DNA from: Buchananella hordeovulneris
GTDB taxonomy: Bacteria > Actinomycetota > Actinomycetes > Actinomycetales > Actinomycetaceae
Reading direction: 5' to 3'
NCBI RefSeq assembly: GCF_001907235.1
Contig: NZ_MQVS01000002.1
Location: 62,001 to 126,000 of the forward strand
DNA length: 64,000 nt
The notes beneath the pieces are model-generated. The model was not told where the DNA came from and did no database searches. It saw nothing but the letters and a program-made list of their open reading frames with translations. This document shows, piece after piece, positions 27,553 to 35,865 of the stretch. Made by a program: the position numbers and the translations under genes. Position 1 is the first letter of the stretch. Every line of letters begins with the position of its first letter.

Positions 27553-30207
27553 GTGAGCACTTCGCGTCTTTTGCTGATTGATGGACATTCGATGGCCTTC
27601 CGGGCCTACTACGCGTTGCCGGTGGATAACTTCACCACCTCGGCGGGGCAGGCCACCAACGCGGTACACGGTTTTACTTCGATGCTGCTGCGGTTGCTGG
27701 AGGCAGAGAAGCCGACACACGTGGCGGTGGCCTTCGACACCAAGGCTCCCACTTTCCGGCTGCAGCAGTATCCGGAGTACAAGGGCACGCGGGAGGCCAC
27801 GCCGGAGCCGTTTAAGGGGCAGGTCAGCCTCATCCAGGACGTGCTAGACGCCGTGGGGGTGGCGCACTTTTCGTTGGACGGCTTCGAGGCCGACGACATC
27901 CTGGCCACCTTGGCCACGCAGGGGGCGGCGGCGGGAGCCGAGGTGTTGCTGTGCTCGGGCGATCGGGACACGTTCCAGCTGGTCACCGAACACGTGACGG
28001 TGCTTTACCCCGTCAAGGGCGTCTCGGAGCTGCGGCGTATGACCCCGGCCGAGGTGGAGGCGCGCTACGGGGTGCCCCCGCAGCGCTACCCACACCTGGC
28101 GGCGCTGGTGGGCGAGACGAGCGACAACCTGCCGGGGGTGGAGGGCGTCGGCCCGAAGACGGCGGCCGACTGGCTCCGCAAGTACGACGGCCTGGAGGGG
28201 GTGCTGGCGCACGCCGACCAGATCACCGGCAAACGCGGCCAAGCGTTGCGCGACTCGGTGGAGCAGGTGCGCCGCAACCGGCAACTCAACCGGCTCTTGA
28301 CCGACGTGGAGCTGGGGGTGGAGCTGGCGGATTTGCGGCCGCGGGGGGTGGACGCCGCCGCCCTGCACGAGACCTTTGACGCCCTAGAGTTCGCCACTCT
28401 ACGCGAGCGGGTCTTGGCGCAGTTGGATGTGGCGGATGGGGCCACTGCCGTGGTCGATGCCGCCCCGACAGAGCTGGTGGTGGTCGACGCCACGGTCGCC
28501 CCGGAGCGCGCTGCGGCGCAGCTGGAGGCCTGGCAGCGGGACGGCACGCTGGTGGGGATGGACGTGGAGGGGGTAGCCAGCCCGGACCCGGCGCGGGCCG
28601 ACGCCTGGGAGGTGGCCTTCACCGATGGGCAAACGGCAGTGGTCTATGACCTCCAGGAAGAACCCGTGGCGGTGCAGATCTTCTGCGCCTCCCTGTCGCA
28701 GCTGGCCGTGTGCGACTTGAAGGCAATCATGCACATGCTCAACGGGCGCCTGGTGGCGATCGGAGCCCCGGTCTTCGACGTGGCCTTGGCGGCCTACCTG
28801 TGCCACCCGGACGGGCGGAAGTTCGACGTGGCGGAGCTGACCCGCCGCTACCTGGGCCGGGAGCTGGAGGCAGACAGCGACACCCTCGACTTGGACGGCA
28901 CCTCTCGCCCGACGGTGATGCGGGCCCAGGCGGTACGGCAACTGGCCGACGTGTTGGCCGCGGAAGTGGAGCGGCGCTCGGCTCGTCAGCTGTTGGACGA
29001 TGTCGAACTGCCGGTCAGCCGCTGCCTGTGGGCCATGGAAAACTGGGGCATCGCGGTTGATCGGGAGCGGCTGGCGCAACTGCATGCCGAGTTCGACGCC
29101 GAGGTGCAGGCCGCGGCCCGCGGTGCCTACGACGCCATCGGCAAGGAGATCAACCTCTCCAGCCCCAAGCAACTGCAGCAGGTCCTGTTTACCGATTTGG
29201 CCCTGCCCAAGACCCGGAAAACCAAAACGGGGTACTCCACTGACGCGGAGGCGCTGACGGACCTGGCGGTGGCCCACCCGCACCCGTTCCTGGATCACCT
29301 GCTGGCGCACCGCGACAAGATCAAGTTGCGTCAGATAGTGGAGACGTTGCAGAAGTCTGTCAGCGACGACGGGCGGATTCACTCGACTTTCCAACAGACG
29401 GTGGCAGCCACGGGTCGGCTGTCGTCGACCGACCCGAACTTGCAAAACATTCCCGCCCGCACCCCGGAGGGACGCGCCATCCGCTCGGCGTTTGTGGCAG
29501 GCGACGGGGGCGAGTGCCTGCTGACGGCCGATTACTCGCAGATCGAGATGCGGATCCTGGCCCACCTGACGGAGGATCCGGGCCTGATCGAGGCGTTCCA
29601 CAGCGGGGAAGACCTGCACTCCTACACGGCGTCCCGGGTCTTCGGCGGCACGCCTGACGCGGTCACGCCGCAGCAGCGTTCCCGCATCAAAGCTATGACC
29701 TACGGCCTGGCCTACGGCTTGTCTGCCTACGGTCTGTCCAAGCAACTGCGCATCGAGGTGGCCGAGGCCAACCGCCTGCGCGACGACTTCTTCGCCCGTT
29801 TCGGGGCGGTGCGCGACTACCTGGAGCAGGTGGTGGCGCAGGCGCGGGTGCGGGGCTATACCGAGACCATCATGGGGCGGCGCCGCTACCTGCCGGATCT
29901 GACTTCCGATAACCGGCAGCGGCGAGAAATGGCGGAGCGGGCGGCTCTTAATGCCCCAATTCAAGGCAGCGCCGCTGACATTATTAAGGTGGCGATGCTC
30001 AATACGGTGCGGGCGCTGTTCGAGGCAGAACTTGAATCGAGCATCTTGTTGCAGGTGCACGACGAATTGGTTTTAGAAATTGCTCCGGGGGAGTTGGAGG
30101 CCGTGCAAGAAATCGTGCGGCGGGAGATGAGTGGGGCCGTCAGCCTGCGCGTGCCACTGGACGTATCGATGGGAAGCGGCACCAACTGGCTGGAAGCGGG
30201 GCATTAG
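27553..30207 (+). CDS. polA: DNA polymerase I with 5'-3' exonuclease and inactive proofreading domain
   Basis: 884 aa. The N-terminal ~300 residues are a FEN-type 5'-3' nuclease (LLLIDGHSMAFRAYYAL, CSGDRDTFQLV, VGETSDNLPGV). Residues ~300-480 hold a degraded 3'-5' exonuclease: DVE is kept at motif I, but the Asp of motif II (seen as CDLKAIMH) and the YxxxD of motif III are gone. The polymerase domain has DYSQIEMRILAH, the O-helix RSRIKAMTYGLAYG, and LQVHDELVLE. It fills gaps in repair and removes Okazaki primers. The GTG at 27553 gives the standard N-terminus. Confidence 0.95.
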   Translation: MSTSRLLLIDGHSMAFRAYYALPVDNFTTSAGQATNAVHGFTSMLLRLLEAEKPTHVAVAFDTKAPTFRLQQYPEYKGTREATPEPFKGQVSLIQDVLDAVGVAHFSLDGFEADDILATLATQGAAAGAEVLLCSGDRDTFQLVTEHVTVLYPVKGVSELRRMTPAEVEARYGVPPQRYPHLAALVGETSDNLPGVEGVGPKTAADWLRKYDGLEGVLAHADQITGKRGQALRDSVEQVRRNRQLNRLLTDVELGVELADLRPRGVDAAALHETFDALEFATLRERVLAQLDVADGATAVVDAAPTELVVVDATVAPERAAAQLEAWQRDGTLVGMDVEGVASPDPARADAWEVAFTDGQTAVVYDLQEEPVAVQIFCASLSQLAVCDLKAIMHMLNGRLVAIGAPVFDVALAAYLCHPDGRKFDVAELTRRYLGRELEADSDTLDLDGTSRPTVMRAQAVRQLADVLAAEVERRSARQLLDDVELPVSRCLWAMENWGIAVDRERLAQLHAEFDAEVQAAARGAYDAIGKEINLSSPKQLQQVLFTDLALPKTRKTKTGYSTDAEALTDLAVAHPHPFLDHLLAHRDKIKLRQIVETLQKSVSDDGRIHSTFQQTVAATGRLSSTDPNLQNIPARTPEGRAIRSAFVAGDGGECLLTADYSQIEMRILAHLTEDPGLIEAFHSGEDLHSYTASRVFGGTPDAVTPQQRSRIKAMTYGLAYGLSAYGLSKQLRIEVAEANRLRDDFFARFGAVRDYLEQVVAQARVRGYTETIMGRRRYLPDLTSDNRQRREMAERAALNAPIQGSAADIIKVAMLNTVRALFEAELESSILLQVHDELVLEIAPGELEAVQEIVRREMSGAVSLRVPLDVSMGSGTNWLEAGH

Positions 30208-30587
30208 GGCGAAATAGGGGCGAACATACCCAAACGTGAAGTTCCCCACAGTCGTTCGCGGTGTCGGGTACGCCTAGCGGTGGATGACAGGAAAGGTACA
30301 GGTGTCCCAAAGTGCGAGATTGCAAGGGAAGCCTCGGATGGCCGTCCGAGCCCAACTGCCTCATAAGTGAGGCAGAACGCAGGCGTCGGGCGGCCGCCAC
30401 AAAAGGTCGTGGTGCCGCCCACTACGTGCGCGCCATTTAGGTGTGCAACCATGGTTTCGGAGGGTCCGGGCGGGACCTGCGTCCCTCTGACGGAACGGGG
30501 CCAGCCCCTGTTTCGCCCCTAGTGGCATGTGTCGGTGGCGCGTCGCGGGTCGAAGCGCCACCGTCGGGAGTAAAGGACAAGTGGATC
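30208..30587 (+). ncRNA. 380-nt non-coding region with many hairpins: candidate structured RNA or leader
   Basis: No credible reading frame fills this gap. A 10-bp long-range helix can join TAGGGGCGAA (30215-30224) with TTCGCCCCTA (30512-30521). Inside are a 6-bp stem at 30333-30350, an 8-bp TAAG tetraloop hairpin at 30356-30375, and a two-part stem of 7+4 bp at 30388-30420. A GGTCC/GGACC stem lies at 30463-30477. Outside the closing helix, an 8-bp hairpin at 30534-30562 sits just before the ribosome binding site of the PAS gene. I do not recognise a known riboswitch, RNase P RNA, SRP RNA or tmRNA motif. Confidence 0.5.
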
Positions 30588-31922
30588 ATGGAGAGCGTCA
30601 TCGGCTATGAGCGTCACTTCGACCCCGAAGACATCTTCTTCTCTACTACCGATCGCCGAGGCGTGATCACGCGGTCTAATCGTACTTTTGACGTGCTCTC
30701 CCGGTATGACCGGGAGAAACTCATTGGTTCGCCTCACAACATTATTCGGCACGCGGATATGCCGGCCGCCGTATTTAAATGCATGTGGGACGATCTGTCC
30801 TCTGGGCTGCCGGTGTGTGCCTACGTCACCAACCGCGCCGCCGACCACCTGGACTACCGGGTCTTCGCCACGGTTGTGCCCCTGCACGACGGCTACCTGT
30901 CGGTGCGTCTGAAGCCGCTGCAGTCCGACACTCAGCAGGCAGTGGAGGATGCCTACCGGCGCGTGCGCTCCCTGGAGCGCAAGCATGAGGCGGCTGGCAT
31001 GCCCAAGCGCGAGGTCGCCATCAAGGGAGCGGAGGCCCTGGGGCAGGAACTGTCCAGCTTGGGCTACCCGAGCCTGTACGCGATGACGTCGGTGGCCCTG
31101 CCTGCCGAGGTCGAGTCGCTCATCAATGCCGGGGTGCGGGTGCCCGCCCGGCCGCAGGCGACTGGCGGCGTAGCCGAGGTGCTGGATTCCGTCAACGAAA
31201 TTGAGCGGGAGACCAACTTGCTGGTCTTCCGGCTCGACGAGTACGAGCGTTTGCTGAACTCGCTGACCTCCCGCTCCCAGCAGGTTGAGCCCGTGGCCGA
31301 GCGCGCCGACTCGGTGGTGGCGGCGGTGGCCGCCGGCTGGGCGCCGGGGGAGAAGCCCAAGGTCGAAGAGTTCGGGGAGCGGGTCACCAATCACGCCACC
31401 AGCGCTGCGGCCGTGCTGCGAACCCTGCCGGGCCGCATGGTGGGCTTGCACAAGGCCGTCACCGACTTGCGTTTCCGCATCGCCCTGGTGCGCCTGGAGA
31501 CCCTCATGGTGGGACGCTTCGCCGCCTCGATCCTGGACGGCGGGGAGGCCGACGCCATTGGCGCGATCAACGACCTGTGCGAGGCGATGGAGTCCTCGGT
31601 GCACGGACTGGTGCCGGCGTTGCGGAAGGTCACCCTTGGCGTGGACGACATGTCCAGCTCCCTGCAGGGGGCCGTGGCAGACCTCGACCGGGTGCTGCGA
31701 CCGCTGATGCGGTGGGTGGACGCCCGCAAAGCCAGCAACCCGACGCGCGCGGTGGCCCCGGCGCTGGAGCGTGCCAACGTGCTCGCCGAGCAGGGCTTCC
31801 CGGAGGTGCGCCCGCTGGCGGAGCTAGCGGCCCAGTGCCGGGGCCTGGACCTGCCGTTCGATCAGCCTGCCGTTGACAACCAACTGCACCGCATCCGGCA
31901 AGCGCTGACCACCCTGAACTAG
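30588..31922 (+). CDS. PAS-domain (Aer-type) protein with a long helical C-terminus
   Basis: 444 aa. Residues ~10-110 are a PAS domain of the aerotaxis-receptor type: FSTTDRRGVITRSNRTFDVLS, LIGSPHNIIRHADMPAAVFK, and WDDLSSGLPVCAYVTNR. The rest is mostly helical and rich in Glu, Leu and Ala, without transmembrane segments, a HAMP domain or the methyl-accepting signalling hairpin. It may sense redox state or oxygen through a bound cofactor and signal to an unknown partner. The ATG at 30588 was chosen because the PAS domain starts right after it. It is preceded by a long structured leader. Confidence 0.75.
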   Translation: MESVIGYERHFDPEDIFFSTTDRRGVITRSNRTFDVLSRYDREKLIGSPHNIIRHADMPAAVFKCMWDDLSSGLPVCAYVTNRAADHLDYRVFATVVPLHDGYLSVRLKPLQSDTQQAVEDAYRRVRSLERKHEAAGMPKREVAIKGAEALGQELSSLGYPSLYAMTSVALPAEVESLINAGVRVPARPQATGGVAEVLDSVNEIERETNLLVFRLDEYERLLNSLTSRSQQVEPVAERADSVVAAVAAGWAPGEKPKVEEFGERVTNHATSAAAVLRTLPGRMVGLHKAVTDLRFRIALVRLETLMVGRFAASILDGGEADAIGAINDLCEAMESSVHGLVPALRKVTLGVDDMSSSLQGAVADLDRVLRPLMRWVDARKASNPTRAVAPALERANVLAEQGFPEVRPLAELAAQCRGLDLPFDQPAVDNQLHRIRQALTTLN

Positions 31923-31940
31923 CTATTATCCGCATCCCTC

Positions 31941-31975
31941 GGTGGGTGGGGCGGCCTCTGGCTGCCCCACCCACC
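31941..31975. terminator. Hairpin terminator after the PAS gene
   Basis: A 12-bp stem, GGTGGGTGGGGC (31941-31952) with GCCCCACCCACC (31964-31975), is followed by ACTCTTT. It lies 18 nt after the stop. Confidence 0.65.
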
Positions 31976-32038
31976 ACTCTTTGGGCGCGAAAGGCGCGCG
32001 GGGGCGGTCGGTTTAGGCGTGGTGGGTGGCGGGGGCCA

Positions 32039-32114
32039 CCGCCCTAACTGGCTACCAGGGCGCGTCATCCGGTGCATGTGGCGCCTGTGACGCGCTGGTG
32101 ACCAGTTAGGGCGG
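32039..32114. repeat. Long imperfect inverted repeat between convergent genes
   Basis: CCGCCCTAACTGG (32039-32051) pairs with 32102-32114; an ACCAG part and the inner CGCGTCA (32061-32067) pair with 32088-32099; GGTGC (32071-32075) pairs with GCGCC (32081-32085). Together they make a ~30-bp stem with small bulges. It ends 2 nt before the stop codon of the minus-strand repeat gene, so it may be its terminator. Its length and sequence are unlike the other terminators here, and it could be a mobile palindromic element. Confidence 0.55.
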
Positions 32115-32116
32115 GG

Positions 32117-32905
32117 TTAGGCGCCCGCCCCGGGGTGGGAGGACGCCAGGATGGCGGCCATCCGGTCGCGCAGCCCAGCAATGGTCGGGTGCTCAAAGCG
32201 CGCGGCCAGTTCGGTGACCCGGGCGAGCGGGGCAGCGCGCTCGGCTGGCGTGCCGCGGCGGACGAAGAACAACAGCAGATTGACCGCCAGCTGGGCTGCT
32301 AAGTCCGGCGTGGGGTGGGCCTGGAGCAGCGCCTCCAGTTCGGCGATGATGGCGTCTTCCTCGGCGCTGTCCGTCTTGCAGTAGTTGCCCAGGGCCCGGG
32401 CCAGGTGCAGGGCCTGCGCCGGGGACGGATAGCGGCGGTGCAGGTCTCGCAATTGGGCTAGTGGGGCGGCGAAGTGGGCGCTGTCCGCTAGCTCGACGGT
32501 GTGTAGCAGCAGACCGTAGCCGAGGCAGTCGGCCTGCTCGGCGGTGGGATGGGACTGGAAGAGCCGTTGCAGCTGCCGCACCGCGGGGAGGGTTTCCGCG
32601 GCGGTGGCGGCGCCCAACAGGACGATCACCCAGGTCTGGGCCAGCCAGAGAGCGATTTCGGCCGTTCGGTGGCGGGCGTAGAGCGCCGAGATCTCGGCCA
32701 GGGCCACCTGCACGTTACGCGGCGACTCGTCGAGGCCGGGCAACAGGAAGTAGGCCTCGGCCAGCGACTGCGCGAGGGCGGGCGAGGGCTGGGCCTGGTA
32801 GAGGCCGCGCACCTGGGCGATGAGCTCAGCGACGACCTCGGAGTCCTCCGTCGCACGGGCGCGCGCCACCAGCGCGGCAGCCTGGGATAGCGAGGTCTCC
32901 GTCAT
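32117..32905 (-). CDS. Solenoid repeat protein F of the STAND cluster
   Basis: 262 aa, made mostly of degenerate ~40-residue two-helix repeats of the type VAELIAQVRGLYQAQPSPALAQ followed by LAEAYFLL. No enzyme motif, signal peptide or membrane segment is visible. It is the last gene of the minus-strand repeat cluster. Its ATG overlaps the stop of the preceding gene (ATGA), so the two are translated together. The repeats are more diverged from the STAND protein than those of protein B. Function unknown; a scaffold or binding surface is likely. Confidence 0.7.
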   Translation of the reverse strand: MTETSLSQAAALVARARATEDSEVVAELIAQVRGLYQAQPSPALAQSLAEAYFLLPGLDESPRNVQVALAEISALYARHRTAEIALWLAQTWVIVLLGAATAAETLPAVRQLQRLFQSHPTAEQADCLGYGLLLHTVELADSAHFAAPLAQLRDLHRRYPSPAQALHLARALGNYCKTDSAEEDAIIAELEALLQAHPTPDLAAQLAVNLLLFFVRRGTPAERAAPLARVTELAARFEHPTIAGLRDRMAAILASSHPGAGA

Positions 32906-33663
32906 AGGGCGGTGCCCTCTAATTTCGGGTCCTGCCGAGGCTCGGCCGGGGCAGGAGCGGTGGTTAGCCCAGCCAGATTCTCCTGCGCGAGCGCACGAGC
33001 CCGCCGGATGGGCGGTGTCGGGAAGCGGGTGAACAGCTCGGTGAGGCGGGAAACAACAGCCTCCACCTCGGTGGTGGCGGTCAGGTGGCAGGAGTAGTTG
33101 GCCAATGCGGCGGCCAGCGGCTCGGCAACTTCCTGCCCGGGGTGGCGAGCGGCGAGAGCCTCTACTTGAGCGAGGGAGGTGAGGACGTCTGCGGTGGTCT
33201 CCTGGGCGGCCACTAGGTCGACGAGCCCCCAGGCCAGGGCCTGGGCGATCTCGGTCGTGGGGTGGGACAGGTAGAGCGCGCGCAGGCGGGTGGATATCTG
33301 TGCCACCTCCTGACCGTCCGCTTGTGCTGAACTAAGGAGAACCAGCGTCCCGGCCAGGGCCTCGGCGAGGGGCAGTGTTTGGTGGGCGGCGTAGAGCGCC
33401 GCGATGTGCCTGCCGGTTTCGTCCAGCTGTGCGGCGTCCTCCTGGGTTTCGGCCAAGAAGCTCCACGCCCACGCCAAAGCCTCGCCGACGCGCGGCGCGG
33501 GATGCGCCTCGTAGAGCGCCGTCAGCTGGGCGATAGCGTGCATCAGGACAGTCGGTTCCTCTTGCGTGCGGGCGCGGGCGGCCAACGCGGCGGCCCGCGC
33601 CGTGGGATCGGTGTCGGGAATCGGGGGCGAGCTCCTCCGGGTGGGGCGGTTTTTGTCGGTCAG
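32902..33663 (-). CDS. Solenoid repeat protein E of the STAND cluster (start uncertain)
   Basis: About 253 aa if translation starts at CTG 33663-33661, which overlaps the TGA of protein D as CTGA in the same style as the ATGA and GTGA couplings here. TTG 33585 and ATG 33543 are alternatives but would cut into the first repeat, which aligns with the start of protein F (ALAARARTQEEP beside ALVARARATEDS). The body has repeats such as IAQLTALYEAHPAPRVGEAL. No catalytic motif is visible. It is coupled to protein F downstream. Confidence 0.6.
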   Translation of the reverse strand: MTDKNRPTRRSSPPIPDTDPTARAAALAARARTQEEPTVLMHAIAQLTALYEAHPAPRVGEALAWAWSFLAETQEDAAQLDETGRHIAALYAAHQTLPLAEALAGTLVLLSSAQADGQEVAQISTRLRALYLSHPTTEIAQALAWGLVDLVAAQETTADVLTSLAQVEALAARHPGQEVAEPLAAALANYSCHLTATTEVEAVVSRLTELFTRFPTPPIRRARALAQENLAGLTTAPAPAEPRQDPKLEGTAL

Positions 33664-34481
33664 GATTTCACTCCAGTTTGCAGGTCCCTGATCTGAGGAA
33701 CCTCCGGGTGGGCGCCCGCGAGGGACGTGAGGTGGGCCAGCGTTGCCGCCCGGGCGGGGGCGGTTTGCATCCCAGCCAGGCGAGCCAGGGCCTCGGCGAG
33801 GGGAAAGGCGGTGTAGCCGGTTGGGTGTGCGCGGTAGAGCCGTTCGAGGAGAGTCACGCTGCCCGCCACCGCGGAGATCTGAGGTTGGACGGCGGCCAGC
33901 AGCGCGAGGGCGCGCGCCAGGGCGAAGGCGGTGTCGTCGCCGGGGTAGGCGGCGTGCAGGGCCTGGAGGCGCTCGACGGCGGCGGCGCGCTCGGTGACTG
34001 TCGGCCGCAGCAGTGCGAGGTTGGCGAGGCACACCGCCAGATACCGGGCGACACCAGCGGTCGGGTGGGATTGGTACAGACCCTCTAGGCGGGCCACCGC
34101 GGTGGCGTGAGCGGCAACGGTCGCCTGCCCGGCGGCTAGTTTGAGCAAGCAGACGGCGAGGGCTGAGGCCACCCCTGTGGTCGGGCAAGCGCGGTAGAGG
34201 TGCTCGACGCGAGCCGTGCCGTCGATGATCGCCGACTCCTTGTGCTGCGCCAAGACGACGCTCGCCAACACGGACGCCAGGTTTTCGGCGATCGCCTGGC
34301 CGGGGTGCGCGCGGTACAGCTCCTCGCAGCGCCACGCCGTCGCCTCCCGCTCGGCAACGGTGGGCTGCTCTTGGGCGTGGCGGGCCAGCGCCTCAGCCAA
34401 GGCGGCGGCGTGCTCGGCGGTGGGTGCGGCGCGGTAGGTACGCTCCAACTCGGCTAGTGGGGCTGCGGGAAGAATGGGCAC
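33660..34481 (-). CDS. Solenoid repeat protein D of the STAND cluster
   Basis: 273 aa. It begins MPILPAAPLAELERTYRAAP, closely matching protein C, and continues with about six ~40-residue repeats (for example RVEHLYRACPTTGVASALAV). The GTG start is preceded at 6 nt by TAAGCT (34493-34488) inside a block shared with proteins B and C, so it probably has its own leaderless promoter. It is coupled to protein E by a CTGA overlap. Function unknown. Confidence 0.7.
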   Translation of the reverse strand: MPILPAAPLAELERTYRAAPTAEHAAALAEALARHAQEQPTVAEREATAWRCEELYRAHPGQAIAENLASVLASVVLAQHKESAIIDGTARVEHLYRACPTTGVASALAVCLLKLAAGQATVAAHATAVARLEGLYQSHPTAGVARYLAVCLANLALLRPTVTERAAAVERLQALHAAYPGDDTAFALARALALLAAVQPQISAVAGSVTLLERLYRAHPTGYTAFPLAEALARLAGMQTAPARAATLAHLTSLAGAHPEVPQIRDLQTGVKS

Positions 34482-34487
34482 CCTGGC

Positions 34488-34493
34488 AGCTTA
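34488..34493 (-). promoter_or_regulatory. Shared leaderless-type promoter of repeat gene D
   Basis: On the minus strand, TAAGCT lies 6 nt before the GTG start. The surrounding GCACTAAGCTGCCAGG matches the region before genes B and C with one change. Confidence 0.45.
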
Positions 34494-34510
34494 GTGCTCG
34501 CGAGGATGGA

Positions 34511-35836
34511 CTAATTCGGGTTGAGCGGCGGGTCTCGCCGTAACTCCGCCAGCACCTCGTCGATCTGGGGAGCCAGGGGGTGGGCCTCGCGGAGGGCCTG
34601 CAGCTCGGCGAGGAGACGCGGATCGGTGGGCTGGTTGCGGTCCGACCGTTGCTGGTGCAGCAGCGTGCGGGCCAGGGCGGTGGCGACCGTATCGGTGTGG
34701 TAAGTGCCGTAGTGTTCCCGCAGGCGTTGCACTGTCTGCGCTAGCTCGGCTGGGGCATTTTGCTTGAGGGAGAGATTGAACAAGCCTATTGCCAGCAGGT
34801 TCGCGATGTCGGTTTGCGGGTGGACCGCGAACAGGTCCGCAATCCGTGCCACGGCCGCGGCCCGCTCGGTCGCGGTGGCATATCTGATGGCCAGGTTGTT
34901 GAGAGCCTTTGCCAGCGGGGTGGCCAGCTCCGTCGTCGGCTGGGCCTGATATAGCCCCGCGAGCCTGGCGACGGCCTGTGCGGCCTCGGGAGCCGAGTTG
35001 GCCAGACCGGTGAGATTGAACAGCGCGGTGGCGAAGCTGTTGGTGATGTCGGGGGTGGGGTGGGTGGCCTGCAACGCCTGCAACTGATTGATGAGGTCCG
35101 CCCGGTCGCTGGTAGCTCGCGGGTTGAGGGCGAGAGTGGCCAGACACCTAGCCAAGGCCTGTCCGACGTTGGGGGTCGGGTGCGCTTGGTACAGGGCACG
35201 CAGGCGAGCCGAGATTTCCACGGTGGCGGCACGACTGTCCTGCTGACGGAAGAGGTGAAACAGGGCCTGCGCGAGGCAGACGGCGAGGGCGGGAGTGGGG
35301 TAAGCGCGGTAGAGGGACTCTAGCTGGCCGACAGTTTCCTCAGCCTGCGCGCGGGAGTGCTGCCGAAGAGCCAGGTTGAACAGTGCCCTGCCTAGGGCAA
35401 GGGCAGTCTCAGAATTGGGCTGCGCGGTGTGTAGGGACCGGAGCTGAGCGACGGTAGCGGCGCGTTCAGCGGCAGTGGCCTGCACCGCAGTGAGGTTGAA
35501 CAGGGCCCTGGCCAGGGCGATGGTGATGGTGTCGCTGGGGTGCAATGTGTGCAGGGTCTGAATCTCGGCCACCGTGTCCGTGATCTCGGCGACGGAGCGC
35601 TGCACGGCGGTGAGACTGTGCAGGCCGATGGCGAGCATCCCGCCCACCTCCCGGCTGGGATGCTCGGCGTGGAGGGTGCGAAGTCTCTGCACCGTGGCGG
35701 CCACGGCAGACGGTGGCTCCTGCTCGACGGTGAGGCGGGCCAGCGCCTCAGCCAAGGCGGCGGCGTGCTTGGCGGTGGGCGCGGCGCGGTAGGTCCGCTC
35801 CAGCTCGGCTAGAAAGGACTCGGAAGGAATGGGCAC
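34511..35836 (-). CDS. Solenoid repeat protein C of the STAND cluster
   Basis: 441 aa, about ten repeats of ~40 residues: a first helix with a Leu-Tyr/His pair before HPTP, then a second helix LAxALFNLT. Examples are LESLYRAYPTPALAVCLAQA and LFNLTAVQATAAERAATVAQ. The N-terminus MPIPSESFLAELERTYRAAP is shared with protein D and with the out-of-frame-start region of B. No enzyme motif or membrane segment is visible. The GTG is preceded by TATGCT at 6 nt. Probably a long alpha-solenoid for protein binding; partner not known. Confidence 0.72.
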   Translation of the reverse strand: MPIPSESFLAELERTYRAAPTAKHAAALAEALARLTVEQEPPSAVAATVQRLRTLHAEHPSREVGGMLAIGLHSLTAVQRSVAEITDTVAEIQTLHTLHPSDTITIALARALFNLTAVQATAAERAATVAQLRSLHTAQPNSETALALGRALFNLALRQHSRAQAEETVGQLESLYRAYPTPALAVCLAQALFHLFRQQDSRAATVEISARLRALYQAHPTPNVGQALARCLATLALNPRATSDRADLINQLQALQATHPTPDITNSFATALFNLTGLANSAPEAAQAVARLAGLYQAQPTTELATPLAKALNNLAIRYATATERAAAVARIADLFAVHPQTDIANLLAIGLFNLSLKQNAPAELAQTVQRLREHYGTYHTDTVATALARTLLHQQRSDRNQPTDPRLLAELQALREAHPLAPQIDEVLAELRRDPPLNPN

Positions 35837-35842
35837 CCTGGC

Positions 35843-35848
35843 AGCATA
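35843..35848 (-). promoter_or_regulatory. Shared leaderless-type promoter of repeat gene C
   Basis: TATGCT on the minus strand is 6 nt before the GTG of gene C, in the block conserved between genes B, C and D. Confidence 0.45.
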
Positions 35849-35865
35849 GTGCGGGGAGGGGCGCG

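Noticed and set aside
28399-30060. A 553-codon open frame antisense to polA
   Set aside because: The composition is a GC-rich shadow of the polA frame, with no domain and no start signal.
30208-30587. RNase P RNA, tmRNA, SRP RNA or a c-di-GMP riboswitch
   Set aside because: The conserved cores of these RNAs (for example GAGGAAAGTCC of RNase P or the tRNA-like ends of tmRNA) are not present.
30588-31922. PAS protein as a chemoreceptor (Aer)
   Set aside because: There are no transmembrane segments and no methyl-accepting signalling domain; no che genes are in the window.
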